From: Dyadobacter sp. 50-39 | Lineage (GTDB): Bacteria > Bacteroidota > Bacteroidia > Cytophagales > Spirosomataceae | Assembly (NCBI GenBank): GCA_001898145.1 | Contig: MKSR01000029.1 | Span: 310,001-374,000, forward strand | Direction of reading: 5' to 3' | DNA length: 64,000 bases | Shown: in pieces, positions 8,978-17,202 of the stretch | How positions within the stretch are numbered: position 1 is the first letter of the stretch | Layout: each line of letters begins with the position of its first letter | Notes under the pieces: generated by a model | Told to the model about the DNA's origin: nothing | Database searches by the model: none | The model's input: the letters and a program-made list of their open reading frames with translations, nothing else | Made by a program: the position numbers and the translations under genes

Positions 8978-11900
8978 TTAGAATGTCAAGTTAAGATTCA
9001 AACCCAGCGAACGTGTAGGCGGCATCGAAAACGATTCCAGACCGACAGTGGTGTTCGCCGAACCGGCAACCAGCTCAGGATCAAAACCTTTTGCCTTATT
9101 CATAATAAAGAACAGGTTACGTCCGACCAGTGACAACGCTACATTCTGGAACGGAGACTTTCCGATCAGCGATTGCGGCAGGCTGTAACCCAAAGTCAGC
9201 TCACGCAGCCTGATATTGGAAGCGCTGTAAGTAAACACCTCTCCGATGGGTGTATTCCGGCCTCCCACGAACTTCCAGTAAGCTTCAGCGGTGGTCGACA
9301 CCGTGTTTTTGGTGCCGTCAGCCTGTACTCCATCCACCACCATTCCGTCGCGCCCTGCCAGCGTTTCTTCCGTCACACCATCGGCGTAGATTACCGCATT
9401 CGTAAACGAAGTCACCACACCGCCAATGCGTCCGCTTACTAGGAAGCTCAGGTTAATGCCTTTGTAAGAAAAACGGTTGGTCACACCGCCGGTCCAGGTT
9501 GGACGGGAGGTGCCCAGGTTCACGGTTGTTCCCGAAGTCACGAGCGGAAGTCCGTTTGTACCGACTTTGATGCGACCCTGGTCGTCCCGCTGATAACCGC
9601 GGCTGTAAATCTGGCCAAGCGACCTGCCTTCCTCAGCGCGCACAAAGTTCATGAAGTCGCTCGTCAGTGTATACGATTTCAGCGTTTCGGAGAGCTCGAT
9701 TACCTTATTGATATTTCTTGCATAGTTCAGGTCGATATTCCAGGAAAAATCCCCCGTTTTCACCGGTACAAGATTCAGCATAAACTCGATACCCTTGTTC
9801 CGGACATTTCCCGCATTGATGTACTGAAAGCTCCATCCGGAAGCAGGTGGAATAGCAACCCTGAACAGCTGGTTTTTGGAATTACTGTTATACAATGTCA
9901 GGTCGAAACCGATGCGGTTCTGAAGGAATTTCGCTTCCAAACCTATTTCCTGTGCATTGGTCAGCTCGGGCTTAAGATCGGGGAACGGCTTGGTATCGTC
10001 TCGGATAATGTAGCCGTTGGCACCACCGGCAATGTAGGAATAGGTCTGCGCCAACAGGTAAGGCGATGCGTCGTTACCGGTTTGCGCCAGGCTACCACGA
10101 ATTTTCATGAATGAAATGGCCTGCGGCATGCTGAAAAGACTCGAAAGCACTGCGGATGCGCCCACCGACGGGAAGAAGTACGATTGGTTTGCCTTGGGCA
10201 GAGTAGAAGACCAGTCGTTACGCGCTGATGCGGAAACCGTCAATGCGTCCTTCCAGATGAAGTCGGCCTGGGCGAATACGCCTTGCTTGCGGGTCTGGGT
10301 TACCGTGCGGTTGGTGACCGAGTTCCTGGCATTGGTGGTTACGAAAAGGTTATCCCGGTTCAGACCGTTGTTCAATGTCTGATGGTTGAGATAATCGCGT
10401 TTCAGCACGTTACCGCCGACAGTCGCATCAATTTTGAAATCCGTGCCGATTTCCTTGCTGATCAATGCGAACAAGTCGAGGTTGAGCTCACTGTTATCAC
10501 GCCAGTTAGTCTGGTAATCCCCGAAGTCGGCGATGGTGTAGGTATTGGTGTACCATTTACCTTCAAACTTGTCGATGTACTTATCATACCCGGCGCGTCC
10601 CATGACGGTAAGCCACGGAAGGAATTTATAGCTCAATGAAGTAAACCCATAAATACGGTCACGGGTATCGTCGGCCAGCACACGGTTTTTGATCCAGTAC
10701 GGGTTCTGTCCCCCATTCGAGCCTGGGTTCCAGTAATTTTGCAGCAACCGGCCCGACGATGGGTCTATATATTCGTAATCCTGTGCCTGTTCGAGGGAAA
10801 TGCTTCTGGGCAGACGCAGAATATGGCGTTGCAGGTTGGCAAATGCCTCCCCGGTTTGCTGGCGGTTCTCGATGTTTTCATTTAAATAGGTAATCTTCCC
10901 ATCGAAATTCAGCTTGCTGGTAACCTGGCTGGAAAGTCGCAGGTTAAAATTGTGACGGTCGAGCTTATTGTTGGATACGATCCCTTTTGCGTGGGTATTG
11001 GTGTAGGAAAAGTAGGTCTGCACCTTTTCGTTACCCGCCGTGAGCGAAACCGAGTTGGCGAGCGATGTACCCGTCGAGTAGAAATCCTTGTAGGAATCCG
11101 GATTGGGTGAATAAGCGAAGGTTTTGCCCTTATTTGCCGGATCCGGCCCCCAGGCGGCTACCTGCTGGCCGTCCATTTTCGGCCCCCAGCTGAATTCGCT
11201 GTTCGGGAAGAACTTTCCTTCAACGCCCTGACCATATACGTTCTGGAAATTTTGGAGCTCCATCGCTTTCTCCACCTGGAAAGTGCTGTTGATATTAACA
11301 CCGATCCCTTTCCTCACGGCACCCTTCCTGGTGGTGATCAGCAAGGCGCCGTTCGCGGCGCGGCTACCGTACAATGCCGTGGCCGACGCCCCTCTCAGTA
11401 CGTTGATCGACTCGATATCGTCGGGGTTAATGCTCGAAAGCCCGTCACTAGCATCACGGCCGCCGTTTGCGTTACCGGGACTGAAGTTGGAGTTATCGAT
11501 TGGCACGCCGTCGACTACTATAAGCGCCTGGTTATTACCGGTGATAGACCGGTCACCGCGCAGCACCACCCGGCTGGAACCACCCACCCCGGACGACGAC
11601 CGCACAATGTCAAGCCCGGCGACACGGCCGGAAAGCGAGTTGGCCACATTCAGCTCCCGGGCTTTGGCAAAATTGTCGGTGTTGATCATCTGGGTCGCAT
11701 AGCTCAGCGTTTTTTGCTCCTTACTGATACCCAGGGCAGTTACGACCACTTCACCCAAATTACGCACATCGGGATCCATCGATATCGTGACGCTTGTCAT
11801 GCTGCCCGATACAGCCACTTCCTTGGACGTGTACCCTACCGAGGAGATAATGAGCGTGGCAGCTCCATTGATACTCAAACTGAAATTTCCTTCCGCATCC

Positions 11901-12070
11901 GTATTCGTTCCCCTCGTAGTCCCTTTCACCAGGACGTTGGCACCGGGAAGACCGGCCCCGTTCTCATCACTGACTTTCCCCGTGACCTCCCGGTCCTGGG
12001 CTTGTGATGTGTTAATAAATAGTACTACCGACATAAATGCCAGTAGCACAAACTGTAAAGTTTTGCGCAT
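8978..12070 (-). CDS. SusC/RagA-family TonB-linked outer membrane transporter
   Basis: This SusC-type importer of 1030 residues heads the operon with SusD 7407-8957. It has a signal peptide (VVLFINTSQAQ), a carboxypeptidase-regulatory-like domain (VTGKVSDENGAGLPGANVLV), the junction GEVVVTALGISKE, a plug (NPDDIESINVLRGASATALYGSRAANG) and a barrel ending in LNLNLTF with the C-terminal Phe expected for BAM recognition. It is the closest relative in the window of the SusC at 579-3677. No Shine-Dalgarno-like sequence precedes the ATG, which is common in Bacteroidota. Confidence 0.97.
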   Translation of the reverse strand: MRKTLQFVLLAFMSVVLFINTSQAQDREVTGKVSDENGAGLPGANVLVKGTTRGTNTDAEGNFSLSINGAATLIISSVGYTSKEVAVSGSMTSVTISMDPDVRNLGEVVVTALGISKEQKTLSYATQMINTDNFAKARELNVANSLSGRVAGLDIVRSSSGVGGSSRVVLRGDRSITGNNQALIVVDGVPIDNSNFSPGNANGGRDASDGLSSINPDDIESINVLRGASATALYGSRAANGALLITTRKGAVRKGIGVNINSTFQVEKAMELQNFQNVYGQGVEGKFFPNSEFSWGPKMDGQQVAAWGPDPANKGKTFAYSPNPDSYKDFYSTGTSLANSVSLTAGNEKVQTYFSYTNTHAKGIVSNNKLDRHNFNLRLSSQVTSKLNFDGKITYLNENIENRQQTGEAFANLQRHILRLPRSISLEQAQDYEYIDPSSGRLLQNYWNPGSNGGQNPYWIKNRVLADDTRDRIYGFTSLSYKFLPWLTVMGRAGYDKYIDKFEGKWYTNTYTIADFGDYQTNWRDNSELNLDLFALISKEIGTDFKIDATVGGNVLKRDYLNHQTLNNGLNRDNLFVTTNARNSVTNRTVTQTRKQGVFAQADFIWKDALTVSASARNDWSSTLPKANQSYFFPSVGASAVLSSLFSMPQAISFMKIRGSLAQTGNDASPYLLAQTYSYIAGGANGYIIRDDTKPFPDLKPELTNAQEIGLEAKFLQNRIGFDLTLYNSNSKNQLFRVAIPPASGWSFQYINAGNVRNKGIEFMLNLVPVKTGDFSWNIDLNYARNINKVIELSETLKSYTLTSDFMNFVRAEEGRSLGQIYSRGYQRDDQGRIKVGTNGLPLVTSGTTVNLGTSRPTWTGGVTNRFSYKGINLSFLVSGRIGGVVTSFTNAVIYADGVTEETLAGRDGMVVDGVQADGTKNTVSTTAEAYWKFVGGRNTPIGEVFTYSASNIRLRELTLGYSLPQSLIGKSPFQNVALSLVGRNLFFIMNKAKGFDPELVAGSANTTVGLESFSMPPTRSLGLNLNLTF

Positions 12071-12437
12071 AGGTACGTTGGGTTTATTTGGAATTTCTAG
12101 AAATTTAAATCTATTGACTCAAATAAGCAACTTATTTGCCCATTTTTAATTGCACTAAACTAATATTTTGGATAAATGGCATTTAAAAGCAGATAAAATG
12201 CATAAAAACCGAGTTTTTGAAATATTATTTGTCCAAAGTACATTTATTTTCCGGTGGACATTTTGCTTGCGTGCTCGAAACACCGCCGAGTATTCGGCGT
12301 TTTCAAACTTTGACGGATAATGCGGTCCACACTTTTGTTTACAAGCAACCAAGTGAATTAAGACGACAAAAAAGTACTACGCAGCAACGGTATCACCACG
12401 CGTCAACTAGTATAAAAGCAAGATTGAGAAAGGATGA
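12071..12437. other. Intergenic region between susC and the DUF1761 gene
   Basis: This gap of 367 bases has an AT-rich half next to susC, presumed to be its promoter, although no clean TAnnTTTG box is visible. At 12284-12304 the plus strand carries a hairpin (CGCCGA/TCGGCG) followed by TTTTT, but there is no plus-strand gene to terminate. At 12368-12403 the minus strand has a weak ACGC/GCGT stem containing GGT/ACC and followed by six T, which is a possible terminator for the DUF1761 gene. No ORF can be supported. Confidence 0.4.
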
Positions 12438-12851
12438 CTATTCGTATTTGCGCCACGCGCCCAGGATAGCGCCCGTGAGTGCGTACACGATCACGCTCAC
12501 GCCTGCGTTAATGAGCGAGAGCGTCAACGGCCGCATGGAAAACATGTCTTTCACGATCGTCTCGAACAAAACAAAGACAATGCCGAACAGCAGCCCGATG
12601 AGAAAACCTGTGGTAAGCGACTTGACGGGGACTTTGGTGAATACCCAGGCCATGGTGTAGGCCATAAAGGAAGTGGATACAATACTGGCAAGATAAGGGA
12701 CCGGACTTGTGGCTGACTTGATCTGCTCCATGGTGAAGCCATTCAAAGCCATCCATTGTTCTGAAAATGCGCCATACCACAACGCTGGTATAATCTGACC
12801 TATCACTACACATACTAGCACGGCCCAAAGATTGACAGATTGTTTTCTCAT
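12438..12851 (-). CDS. Small four-helix membrane protein, DUF1761-like
   Basis: This membrane protein of 137 residues has about four hydrophobic helices (about 8-27, 46-70, 78-100, 112-132). The early segment WYGAFSEQWMALNGFTMEQI and the overall spacing fit the DUF1761 family, whose function is not established. It lies 77 bases downstream of queG on the same strand and may be co-transcribed with it, though queuosine synthesis does not obviously need it. The assignment to DUF1761 is from recall of the family pattern and should be checked by profile search. Confidence 0.8.
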   Translation of the reverse strand: MRKQSVNLWAVLVCVVIGQIIPALWYGAFSEQWMALNGFTMEQIKSATSPVPYLASIVSTSFMAYTMAWVFTKVPVKSLTTGFLIGLLFGIVFVLFETIVKDMFSMRPLTLSLINAGVSVIVYALTGAILGAWRKYE

Positions 12852-12928
12852 TGTATTGAGTGTTTTATTCAGTCATCGAAAGGTACTCCCGGCCCAAATA
12901 TAAGAGGTTTCAGATATAATTGTGCTTT

Positions 12929-13876
12929 TTATTCAACGGTTGTAACAAATTCAATATTCCGCTTCAAACCGGCATATTTGGCCCTTTTTACGGGTGATCT
13001 GCGGAATATTTCGCGAAATACTTCCTCTGTAATTTCCCGCCAGTCACCATTCGAAAAGCCTTTGAGCTCTGCCGGCAAATTGAATTCCGGGCTCGTGTGC
13101 GGGCGGGCAAACCGGTTCCAGGGACAGACGTCCTGGCAGATATCGCACCCGAAAATCCAGTTGTCGAACTTCCCTCTCACCTCCTCGGGAATCGCGTCCT
13201 TCAACTCGATCGTGTAATAGCTGATGCATTTGCTGCCATCGACTACAAATGGCCCGGTAATCGCGTCTGTCGGGCAGGCATCTATGCATTTGGTGCAGGT
13301 ACCGCAGTAGTCGCCGGTGGCGCTGTCGGGAGCGAGTTCGAGGTCGCAGATGATTTCACCAATGAAGAAAAAGCTGCCCATTTCGCGGTTCAGCAGATTG
13401 GAATGCTTCCCTACCCATCCCAAACCGCTTTTGGCTGCCCACACTTTGTCCATGACCGGCGCCGAATCCACAAAAATGCGGCCATTCACCTCACCTATCT
13501 CCTGCTGAATGGCTGTGAGCAATGTACCGAGCTTTTCCTTCAATATATAATGGTAGTCGGTACCGTAGGCATACTTGGAAAGTTTGAGGTCGCTGTCGCC
13601 CTCGGGGAGGCGCTCCTCGGGATAGTAATTTAATAATACGGAAATAACGCTTTTCACACCTTCCACCAGTTTGGTAGGGTCGAGGCGCTTGTCGAAGTGG
13701 TTGGCCATATAGGCCATGGCGCCGTGGTGGTTGAGCGACAGCCACTTTTCGAGCCTGGGGGCTTCGCTTTCCAGGAATTCCGCTTTGGAGATACCGCAAA
13801 AATCAAAGCCGCTTTCAATGGCTTTTGCCTTGATAAACCTGCTCCGCTCCTGCCGTACGATATCTGCTGCCGTCAT
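12929..13876 (-). CDS. queG: Epoxyqueuosine reductase QueG
   Basis: QueG reduces epoxyqueuosine to queuosine at position 34 of tRNAs with GUN anticodons, using cobalamin and two [4Fe-4S] clusters in the cytoplasm (known for the family). The 315-residue protein shows the N-terminal cobalamin-binding region with [10 protein letters not shown] and VDSAPVMDK, then two ferredoxin-type cysteine clusters, [12 protein letters not shown] and [11 protein letters not shown]. It lacks the C-terminal HEAT-repeat extension of longer QueG proteins, as is common. Its start codon is preceded by a TAnnTTTG box only four bases away (13881-13888), so the mRNA may be leaderless. It is divergent from grpE. Confidence 0.96.
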   Translation of the reverse strand: MTAADIVRQERSRFIKAKAIESGFDFCGISKAEFLESEAPRLEKWLSLNHHGAMAYMANHFDKRLDPTKLVEGVKSVISVLLNYYPEERLPEGDSDLKLSKYAYGTDYHYILKEKLGTLLTAIQQEIGEVNGRIFVDSAPVMDKVWAAKSGLGWVGKHSNLLNREMGSFFFIGEIICDLELAPDSATGDYCGTCTKCIDACPTDAITGPFVVDGSKCISYYTIELKDAIPEEVRGKFDNWIFGCDICQDVCPWNRFARPHTSPEFNLPAELKGFSNGDWREITEEVFREIFRRSPVKRAKYAGLKRNIEFVTTVE

Positions 13877-13880
13877 GCTG

Positions 13881-13888
13881 CAAAGTTA
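13881..13888 (-). promoter_or_regulatory. Bacteroidota -7 box abutting the queG start
   Basis: The minus strand reads TAACTTTG-CAGC-ATG. TAACTTTG is an exact match to TAnnTTTG, and the four-base gap to ATG would place transcription start at or very near the start codon. No clear TTG is seen 19-21 bases upstream. tsaE shows the same arrangement. Confidence 0.45.
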
Positions 13889-13896
13889 CAAATTGA

Positions 13897-13926
13897 TTGT
13901 AAAATGCCATCTTGTCAGTAATTTAG
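13897..13926 (+). promoter_or_regulatory. Probable grpE-dnaJ promoter
   Basis: TTG at 13897-13899, a 19-base spacer, then TAATTTAG at 13919-13926, which matches the TAnnTTTG consensus at all but one position. It would give a leader of roughly 55 bases before the grpE ATG. A second AGTAATTTAG copy follows at about 13936. No CIRCE-type element was seen. Confidence 0.4.
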
Positions 13927-13988
13927 CCGTGGCAAAGTAATTTAGGGGTGAAATGGCTGTTACAAAAGTCACGTAATTGCGAAGAACC

Positions 13989-14609
13989 ATGCCGGAAAAT
14001 ACAGAATTCAACATAGATCAAGACAAAAATTACGAAATGAACGAGGATAAAGCTTCTTTGGAAACTGACAATCTGGTAAACGAAGAAAATTCCGAAATTT
14101 CCAATAATGTACCGTTGGATAATGCTGGGCAAGAGATTACAGGCGAAGCACCAACTGCCGACCCGCTCACCGCGGCCAAGGCCGAAATCGCCGAGCTGAA
14201 AGACAAATACCTGCGTCTTTATGCTGATTTTGAAAACTTCCGCCGCCGCACTGCCAAGGAAAAACTGGAAATGATCTCCGGAGCAAGTGCTGATACGGTG
14301 AAACTGATCCTGCCGATTGTCGACGATTTCGAACGCGCCAAGGTTTCTTTTGATTCTTCTACCGATATCGAGGCCCTCAAAGAAGGTGTGGACCTGATCT
14401 ATACCAAACTTTATAAAGCCCTTGAATCCAAAGGCCTGAAAGCCATGCAATCCAAAGGTGCTGACTTCGACGCCGAAATCCACGAATCCATCGCGCAGTT
14501 CCCCGCACCGTCGGAGGACCTGAAAGGAAAGGTGATCGATGAAATTGAAAAAGGATATTACCTGAACGACAAGGTCATTCGTTACGCCAAAGTAATCGTA
14601 GGCGCTTAA
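13989..14609 (+). CDS. grpE: Nucleotide exchange factor GrpE
   Basis: GrpE exchanges ADP for ATP on DnaK in the cytoplasmic Hsp70 cycle. The 206-residue protein begins with an acidic, flexible N-terminal part (about 1-65). A long coiled-coil helix follows (AAKAEIAELKDKYLRLYADFENFRRRTAKEK, about 60-95), then the conserved C-terminal head (MQSKGADFDAEIHESIA, GYYLNDKVIRYAKVIV). I use the ATG at 13989; an in-frame TTG four codons earlier is unlikely. It is 40 bases upstream of dnaJ in the usual grpE-dnaJ order. dnaK is not in the window. Confidence 0.97.
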   Translation: MPENTEFNIDQDKNYEMNEDKASLETDNLVNEENSEISNNVPLDNAGQEITGEAPTADPLTAAKAEIAELKDKYLRLYADFENFRRRTAKEKLEMISGASADTVKLILPIVDDFERAKVSFDSSTDIEALKEGVDLIYTKLYKALESKGLKAMQSKGADFDAEIHESIAQFPAPSEDLKGKVIDEIEKGYYLNDKVIRYAKVIVGA

Positions 14610-14649
14610 TGCTCTCAACCTTCCTAACGGGATACATCAGTAATTAAAA

Positions 14650-15810
14650 ATGGCAAAGAAAAGAGATTATTACGAAGTCCTTGGCGTGGATCGCGGCGCC
14701 TCCGCGGATGAAATCAAGAAATCATACCGCAAGCTCGCGATCAAGTTTCACCCGGATAAGAATCCTGACGATCCTACTGCGGAAGACAAATTTAAGGAAG
14801 CTGCCGAGGCGTACAGTATTCTGAGCGACGAAAACAAGCGTCAGCGTTACGACCAATTCGGGCACGCCGGTGTAGGCGGTGCTTCGGGCGGCGGTGCAGG
14901 CGGCTTCGGCGGCGGCTTCTCCATGGACGATATTTTCTCGCAATTCGGGGATATTTTCGGAGATAGCAGTCCGTTCGGTGATATTTTCGGTCGCCAGGGC
15001 GGAAATGGCCGTCGCGTCCGCAAAGGTTCCGACCTTCGGATCAAACTGAAACTGAACCTGGAAGAGGTCGCGAATGGCGTTGAAAAGAAAATTAAGGTCA
15101 AAAGACACGTTACCTGTAACACCTGCGGCGGCAACGGAGCCAAAAACGGCACCTCACTGACCAATTGTAACGGCTGTAACGGTACCGGCCAGGTGCGCAA
15201 AGTAGTGAGCACCATGCTCGGCCAGATGGTTTCGACCACTACCTGCCCGACCTGTAATGGTGACGGCAAGATCATCAGCGAGCGCTGCGACTCCTGTGCA
15301 GGAGAAGGACGCCTGCTGCAAGACGACCTGATCACACTCAACATTCCGGGCGGTGTGGCAGAAGGCATGCAGCTCTCGATGTCGGGCAAAGGGAATGTTC
15401 CTGCACGCGGAGGCGTAGCGGGCGACCTGCTGATCGTCATCGAAGAAGAAGAGGATGCATTGCTCAAAAGAGATGGCAACAATGTCGTGTTCGATATGCA
15501 CCTGAGCTTTATCGACGCTGCGCTGGGTACGTCGGTCGAAATACCGACTATTGACGGCAAGGCCCGCATTAACATCGAATCAGGCACGCAGGCAGGTAAG
15601 ATTTTGCGTCTGAAAGGCAAGGGTATCAAAGACCTGAATGGCTACGGAAAAGGCGATCAGCTTGTACATATTAATGTATGGACTCCGCAGCAGCTGACCT
15701 CCGACGAGCGCGCAACCCTCGAATCGCTCCGTCACTCGCCGAACTTCCAGCCGAAGCCAGGCAAGAACGAGAAAGGCTTCTTTGATAAAATGAAAGATTT
15801 CTTCCATTGA
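14650..15810 (+). CDS. dnaJ: Chaperone protein DnaJ
   Basis: This is a type I Hsp40 co-chaperone of 386 residues that delivers substrates to DnaK and stimulates its ATPase. The J domain holds the HPD motif at 34-36, followed by a Gly/Phe-rich linker (about 75-115). The zinc-binding domain has four CxxCxGxG repeats (CNTCGGNG starting at Cys156, [24 protein letters not shown]), and two C-terminal substrate-binding domains end near 350. All catalytic and zinc residues are present. It forms an operon with grpE and is closed by the terminator at 15835-15869. Confidence 0.98.
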   Translation: MAKKRDYYEVLGVDRGASADEIKKSYRKLAIKFHPDKNPDDPTAEDKFKEAAEAYSILSDENKRQRYDQFGHAGVGGASGGGAGGFGGGFSMDDIFSQFGDIFGDSSPFGDIFGRQGGNGRRVRKGSDLRIKLKLNLEEVANGVEKKIKVKRHVTCNTCGGNGAKNGTSLTNCNGCNGTGQVRKVVSTMLGQMVSTTTCPTCNGDGKIISERCDSCAGEGRLLQDDLITLNIPGGVAEGMQLSMSGKGNVPARGGVAGDLLIVIEEEEDALLKRDGNNVVFDMHLSFIDAALGTSVEIPTIDGKARINIESGTQAGKILRLKGKGIKDLNGYGKGDQLVHINVWTPQQLTSDERATLESLRHSPNFQPKPGKNEKGFFDKMKDFFH

Positions 15811-15834
15811 TCATGCCGGTTCAATAAATATTCC

Positions 15835-15869
15835 AAAAGAGCTGCTCCATCGCCGGAGCGGCTCTTTTT
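15835..15869 (+). terminator. Terminator of grpE-dnaJ
   Basis: The stem AAAAGAGCTGCTCC / GGAGCGGCTCTTTT has one T-G wobble, a 6-base loop and a T-rich end, 25 bases past the dnaJ stop. Confidence 0.85.
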
Positions 15870-15938
15870 GCTTGACACCAAAAGCGGATAGTCCGCCACC
15901 CATCATCGATCGTTTCACAACCAAAAAACATTATCCAA

Positions 15939-17123
15939 ATGAAATCTCTGTTGCTTTCCGGCGCATTGCTTTGCCCGGGGCTGCTTACGGCTCAAACCGC
16001 GGCCACCAATCCTTCCACGGTCACGTTCGCCACGTACAATGTGAGTATGGAGGCCGAAAATTACATCCCGCGCGGCACGCCGGGTAATTCGGAGAAGGTG
16101 CTGATCAAAGAGCTCGCTTCCGGCTCCAACCAGCAGATCAGAAACATTGCACAGATCATCAAAACCGTTCGCCCGGACGTGATTCTGCTCAATGAGTTCG
16201 ACTATGTCAAAAATCCTGCGGAAGGCGTCGGCCAGTTTATCAAGGGCTATCTTCAAGAGGATTCGAATGGCGCCAAAGGCATCGACTATCCTTATTACTA
16301 CTATTCGACGGTCAACACAGGCCAGCCCACTCCTTACGATTTGGACCGGAACGGTAAAAAGGAACAATTCGGCTCCGATGCCTGGGGATTCGGGAATTAT
16401 CCGGGTCAGTACGGAATGGTACTGCTATCCCGCTTCCCGATCGATACCAAGGCTATACGGACTTTCCAGTATTTCAAATGGAAGGACATGCCCGCTGCTT
16501 TAAAAACCACCACCGAGGACGGCTCGGATTGGTACGCGCTCGAAGCCTGGGCACAGTTCCCGCTTTCCTCCAAATCGCATTGGGATATTCCGGTGAAAGT
16601 CGGCAACAGAACCATCCATGTACTGGCTAGCCATCCTACCCCGCCCTCATTCGATGGTAAAGAAGACCGCAACGGCAAGCGCAACCATGACGAGATCCGG
16701 TTTTGGAACGATTACATCACGCAGGGCAAAGGCAACTACATTTATGATGACCAAGGCAAAAAAGGCGGCCTGGCGGCCAACACTTCCTTCGTGATCCTCG
16801 GCGACCAGAATGCCTCCCCCGACGAGGGCAATGCCATTCCGGACGGCATCCGCCAGCTGATTACCAACCCAGCGGTGAACGGCAGCACTGCGCCCGCCAG
16901 CAAAGGCGGCGCCGAGCATTCACCGTCGAATACTTTTGCCAAAAACCACACGGCGTTCTGGCGCATGCGTGCCGATTACGTGCTACCGTCCCGCAAAGGC
17001 CTCCAAATCCTCGACAGCGGCGTTTTCTGGCCAGCCAAGGGCGAACCCATGGCCGAACTCGTCGAGAAGCGCGAGTCCAGCTCGGATCACCGGCTGGTTT
17101 GGGTGAAGTTGAAGGTGGAGTAA
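15939..17123 (+). CDS. Secreted endonuclease/exonuclease/phosphatase-family protein
   Basis: This exported protein of 394 residues belongs to the EEP (DNase I-like) fold, whose members cut phosphodiester bonds in nucleic acids, sphingolipids or inositol phosphates. A signal peptide (about 1-19, ending LLTAQT) is followed by the usual metal and catalytic motifs: TYNVSMEAEN near the start, LLNEFDY (metal-binding Glu), ASHPTPP, FVILGDQNASPD (DxN) and SSSDHRLVW (catalytic Asp-His). The substrate cannot be told from sequence. It is a single gene between two strong terminators, with no obvious partner. A phosphodiesterase or phytase-like activity is as possible as a nuclease. Confidence 0.9.
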   Translation: MKSLLLSGALLCPGLLTAQTAATNPSTVTFATYNVSMEAENYIPRGTPGNSEKVLIKELASGSNQQIRNIAQIIKTVRPDVILLNEFDYVKNPAEGVGQFIKGYLQEDSNGAKGIDYPYYYYSTVNTGQPTPYDLDRNGKKEQFGSDAWGFGNYPGQYGMVLLSRFPIDTKAIRTFQYFKWKDMPAALKTTTEDGSDWYALEAWAQFPLSSKSHWDIPVKVGNRTIHVLASHPTPPSFDGKEDRNGKRNHDEIRFWNDYITQGKGNYIYDDQGKKGGLAANTSFVILGDQNASPDEGNAIPDGIRQLITNPAVNGSTAPASKGGAEHSPSNTFAKNHTAFWRMRADYVLPSRKGLQILDSGVFWPAKGEPMAELVEKRESSSDHRLVWVKLKVE

Positions 17124-17140
17124 GCCTATTAATACAACCC

Positions 17141-17185
17141 AAAGCAAAAGCGGTCCGGGAGAGTTTCCCGGACCGCTTTTGCTTT
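17141..17185. terminator. Bidirectional terminator between convergent genes
   Basis: A perfect 20-bp stem (17141-17160 with 17166-17185) closes a 5-base loop, with A-rich and T-rich flanks so that it works in either direction. It separates the EEP gene (+) from the DUF2723 gene (-), lying 17-18 bases beyond each stop. Confidence 0.93.
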
Positions 17186-17202
17186 AACCTAATATGTATT
17201 TT

